This document shows positions 34,330 through 35,193 of a stretch of DNA of 35,193 bases, one piece after another. Below the pieces are notes generated by a model. That model saw only the letters and a list, made by a program, of their open reading frames with translations. It did not search any database and was not told the origin of the DNA. Position 1 is the stretch's first letter. Every line of letters begins with the position of its first letter. A program made the translations under genes and the position numbers. The stretch lies in contig WTJY01000191.1 in the NCBI GenBank assembly GCA_011524645.1, positions 1-35,193 of the forward strand. The letters run 5' to 3'. This DNA comes from Anaerolineales bacterium (GTDB taxonomy: Bacteria; Chloroflexota; Anaerolineae; Promineifilales; Promineifilaceae).

Positions 34330-35193
34330 CTATAGCGTTGAGAGAACGGAAAGCATCTCTGAGCCGTAGAGCTTGATTCGAACCGGGCCGATGATATCTG
34401 AAAGCTGTTCTAAGTCAGCGGTCGATTGTGGGTTTTGACGAGCCATCGCCCAGATCGCATCTTTGCTGACAATCACATCAGATTCGACCCCCCGCTCTAG
34501 GGCGCGGTGTTTACGCCATGTTTGTAGGGTTTCAAAGCGGTTCATGATCGCTTCGGAGGGGCGCTTTGGACCGGCCGGTCGTTGAGGGATCGGCTCATTT
34601 TGCGCCTCTCTGATTGCGGCGAGGATGCGCCGCCCTTCACGTCGTACAAGTTGATAGCTTAGCCCTCTGACCCGTGATAGCTCATCATAGCTAATTGGCG
34701 GGTGATGCGCCATTTGCATGAGTTGGCTGTTGCCGATCACTTTGAACAACGGTTTGTTTAATTTTTTAGCGATTTCATCGCGCAAAATATAGAGTGCTCT
34801 TAGTATTGTTAACCGTTCTCGCGGTAGCTTTTTGACCCCACTAAGATACCAGAAGCCGTTTGGATCGAATGTTTGATCGTTTAGTTTGACGCGCGTTTGA
34901 TGGAAAAACATCTCTTCCGCTTCGGCTAAACGGCCGAGCTCCGCTAGCTCATCAAGCAGATGATCCCTGAGTTGGAAGAGGTAGTGGGTGTCTCGTTGGG
35001 CATAGGCCATTTGTGGCTGGGGAAGTGGCCGTTCTCCCCAGTTTGCGCGCTGATACTTTTTGTCCAGTTCGATATCGAAAATTTCATCCATCAAACTCGC
35101 TAGACCGATCTTTTTATGTCCTACAACTCTTGCCGCGAGCATGGTGTCGAATAGATTATTTACCTGCCAGCCATGTTCACGCATCATCAGCAT
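34330..35193 (-). CDS. rnd: Ribonuclease D, 3' part of gene (runs off the window)
   Basis: A 3'-5' exoribonuclease that matures tRNA and other small RNAs. The visible 287 residues begin inside the DEDD exonuclease domain (NLFDTMLAARVVGHKKIGLASLM). The conserved YxxxD of the last exonuclease motif is in YAQRDTHYLFQLRDHL at about residues 63-78. A first HRDC-like region follows at about 125-200 (LRALYILRDEIAKKLNKPLFKVI) and a second at about 210-280 (RFETLQTWRKHRALERGVESDVI). The Met codons at the window edge are internal, because the first catalytic motifs are missing; the true start lies beyond 35193. The proC-like remnant follows after 20 bases. Confidence 0.92.
   Translation of the reverse strand: MLMMREHGWQVNNLFDTMLAARVVGHKKIGLASLMDEIFDIELDKKYQRANWGERPLPQPQMAYAQRDTHYLFQLRDHLLDELAELGRLAEAEEMFFHQTRVKLNDQTFDPNGFWYLSGVKKLPRERLTILRALYILRDEIAKKLNKPLFKVIGNSQLMQMAHHPPISYDELSRVRGLSYQLVRREGRRILAAIREAQNEPIPQRPAGPKRPSEAIMNRFETLQTWRKHRALERGVESDVIVSKDAIWAMARQNPQSTADLEQLSDIIGPVRIKLYGSEMLSVLSTL

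Overview
The window reads as chromosomal DNA of a Chloroflexota (Chloroflexi) bacterium, probably from an Anaerolineae-like lineage. I infer this from the acidic Val/Glu-rich linker of the sugar-binding lipoprotein, the second NuoM in the complex I operon, the b subunit fused to a delta-type tail, and the C-terminal ending of the secreted beta-helix protein. The species cannot be named from sequence alone. Base composition is near half G+C by eye. The hexamer CGGCCG is strikingly abundant: about 100 by hand count, against roughly 7-9 expected.

Layout. (1) 1-3880: a sugar ABC-transporter lipoprotein gene (minus strand) faces away from a LacI-family regulator gene (plus strand). Between them are 963 bases holding two copies of a LacI-type palindrome, one of them on top of a near-consensus promoter, plus C/G-rich dispersed repeats. 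(2) 3885-6695: recA and two GNAT acetyltransferases. (3) 6859-14588: secreted surface proteins. These are a 1262-residue protein with five tandem LecA (PA-IL)-like lectin domains, a translationally coupled FkbM methyltransferase, and a 981-residue right-handed beta-helix protein. (4) 14712-17412: ligA and pdxH. (5) 17606-20467 (minus): a G8-domain, CEMIP/TMEM2-like secreted beta-helix protein with a membrane tail. (6) 20468-21179: non-coding, with a MITE-like repeat and the candidate promoter of the next operon. (7) 21180-33799: a 12.6-kb run on one strand, nuoA-H-J-K-L-M-M-N followed by atpZ-B-E-F, closed by an intrinsic terminator. (8) 33898-35193 (minus): a decayed proC-like gene and the 3' part of an RNase D gene that runs off the window.

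The most interesting block is the bioenergetic run. It encodes only the membrane parts of two proton machines. The complex I membrane arm is here without NuoB, C, D, E, F, G or I. The ATP synthase membrane rotor and stator are here without alpha, beta, gamma, epsilon or a separate delta. The complex I arm has two adjacent NuoM paralogues. The second lacks the usual TM7 lysine, and NuoL has an extra stretch of about 26 residues in its lateral-helix region, roughly what is needed to span one more pump subunit. Subunit a has an insertion of about 115 residues, and subunit b ends in the C-terminal domain of delta.

His/Asp-rich segments recur in NuoH, NuoL, AtpB, the lectin protein and the G8 protein. 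The secreted proteins suggest a cell surface that binds or remodels glycans, which fits the neighbouring sugar transporter and its regulator.
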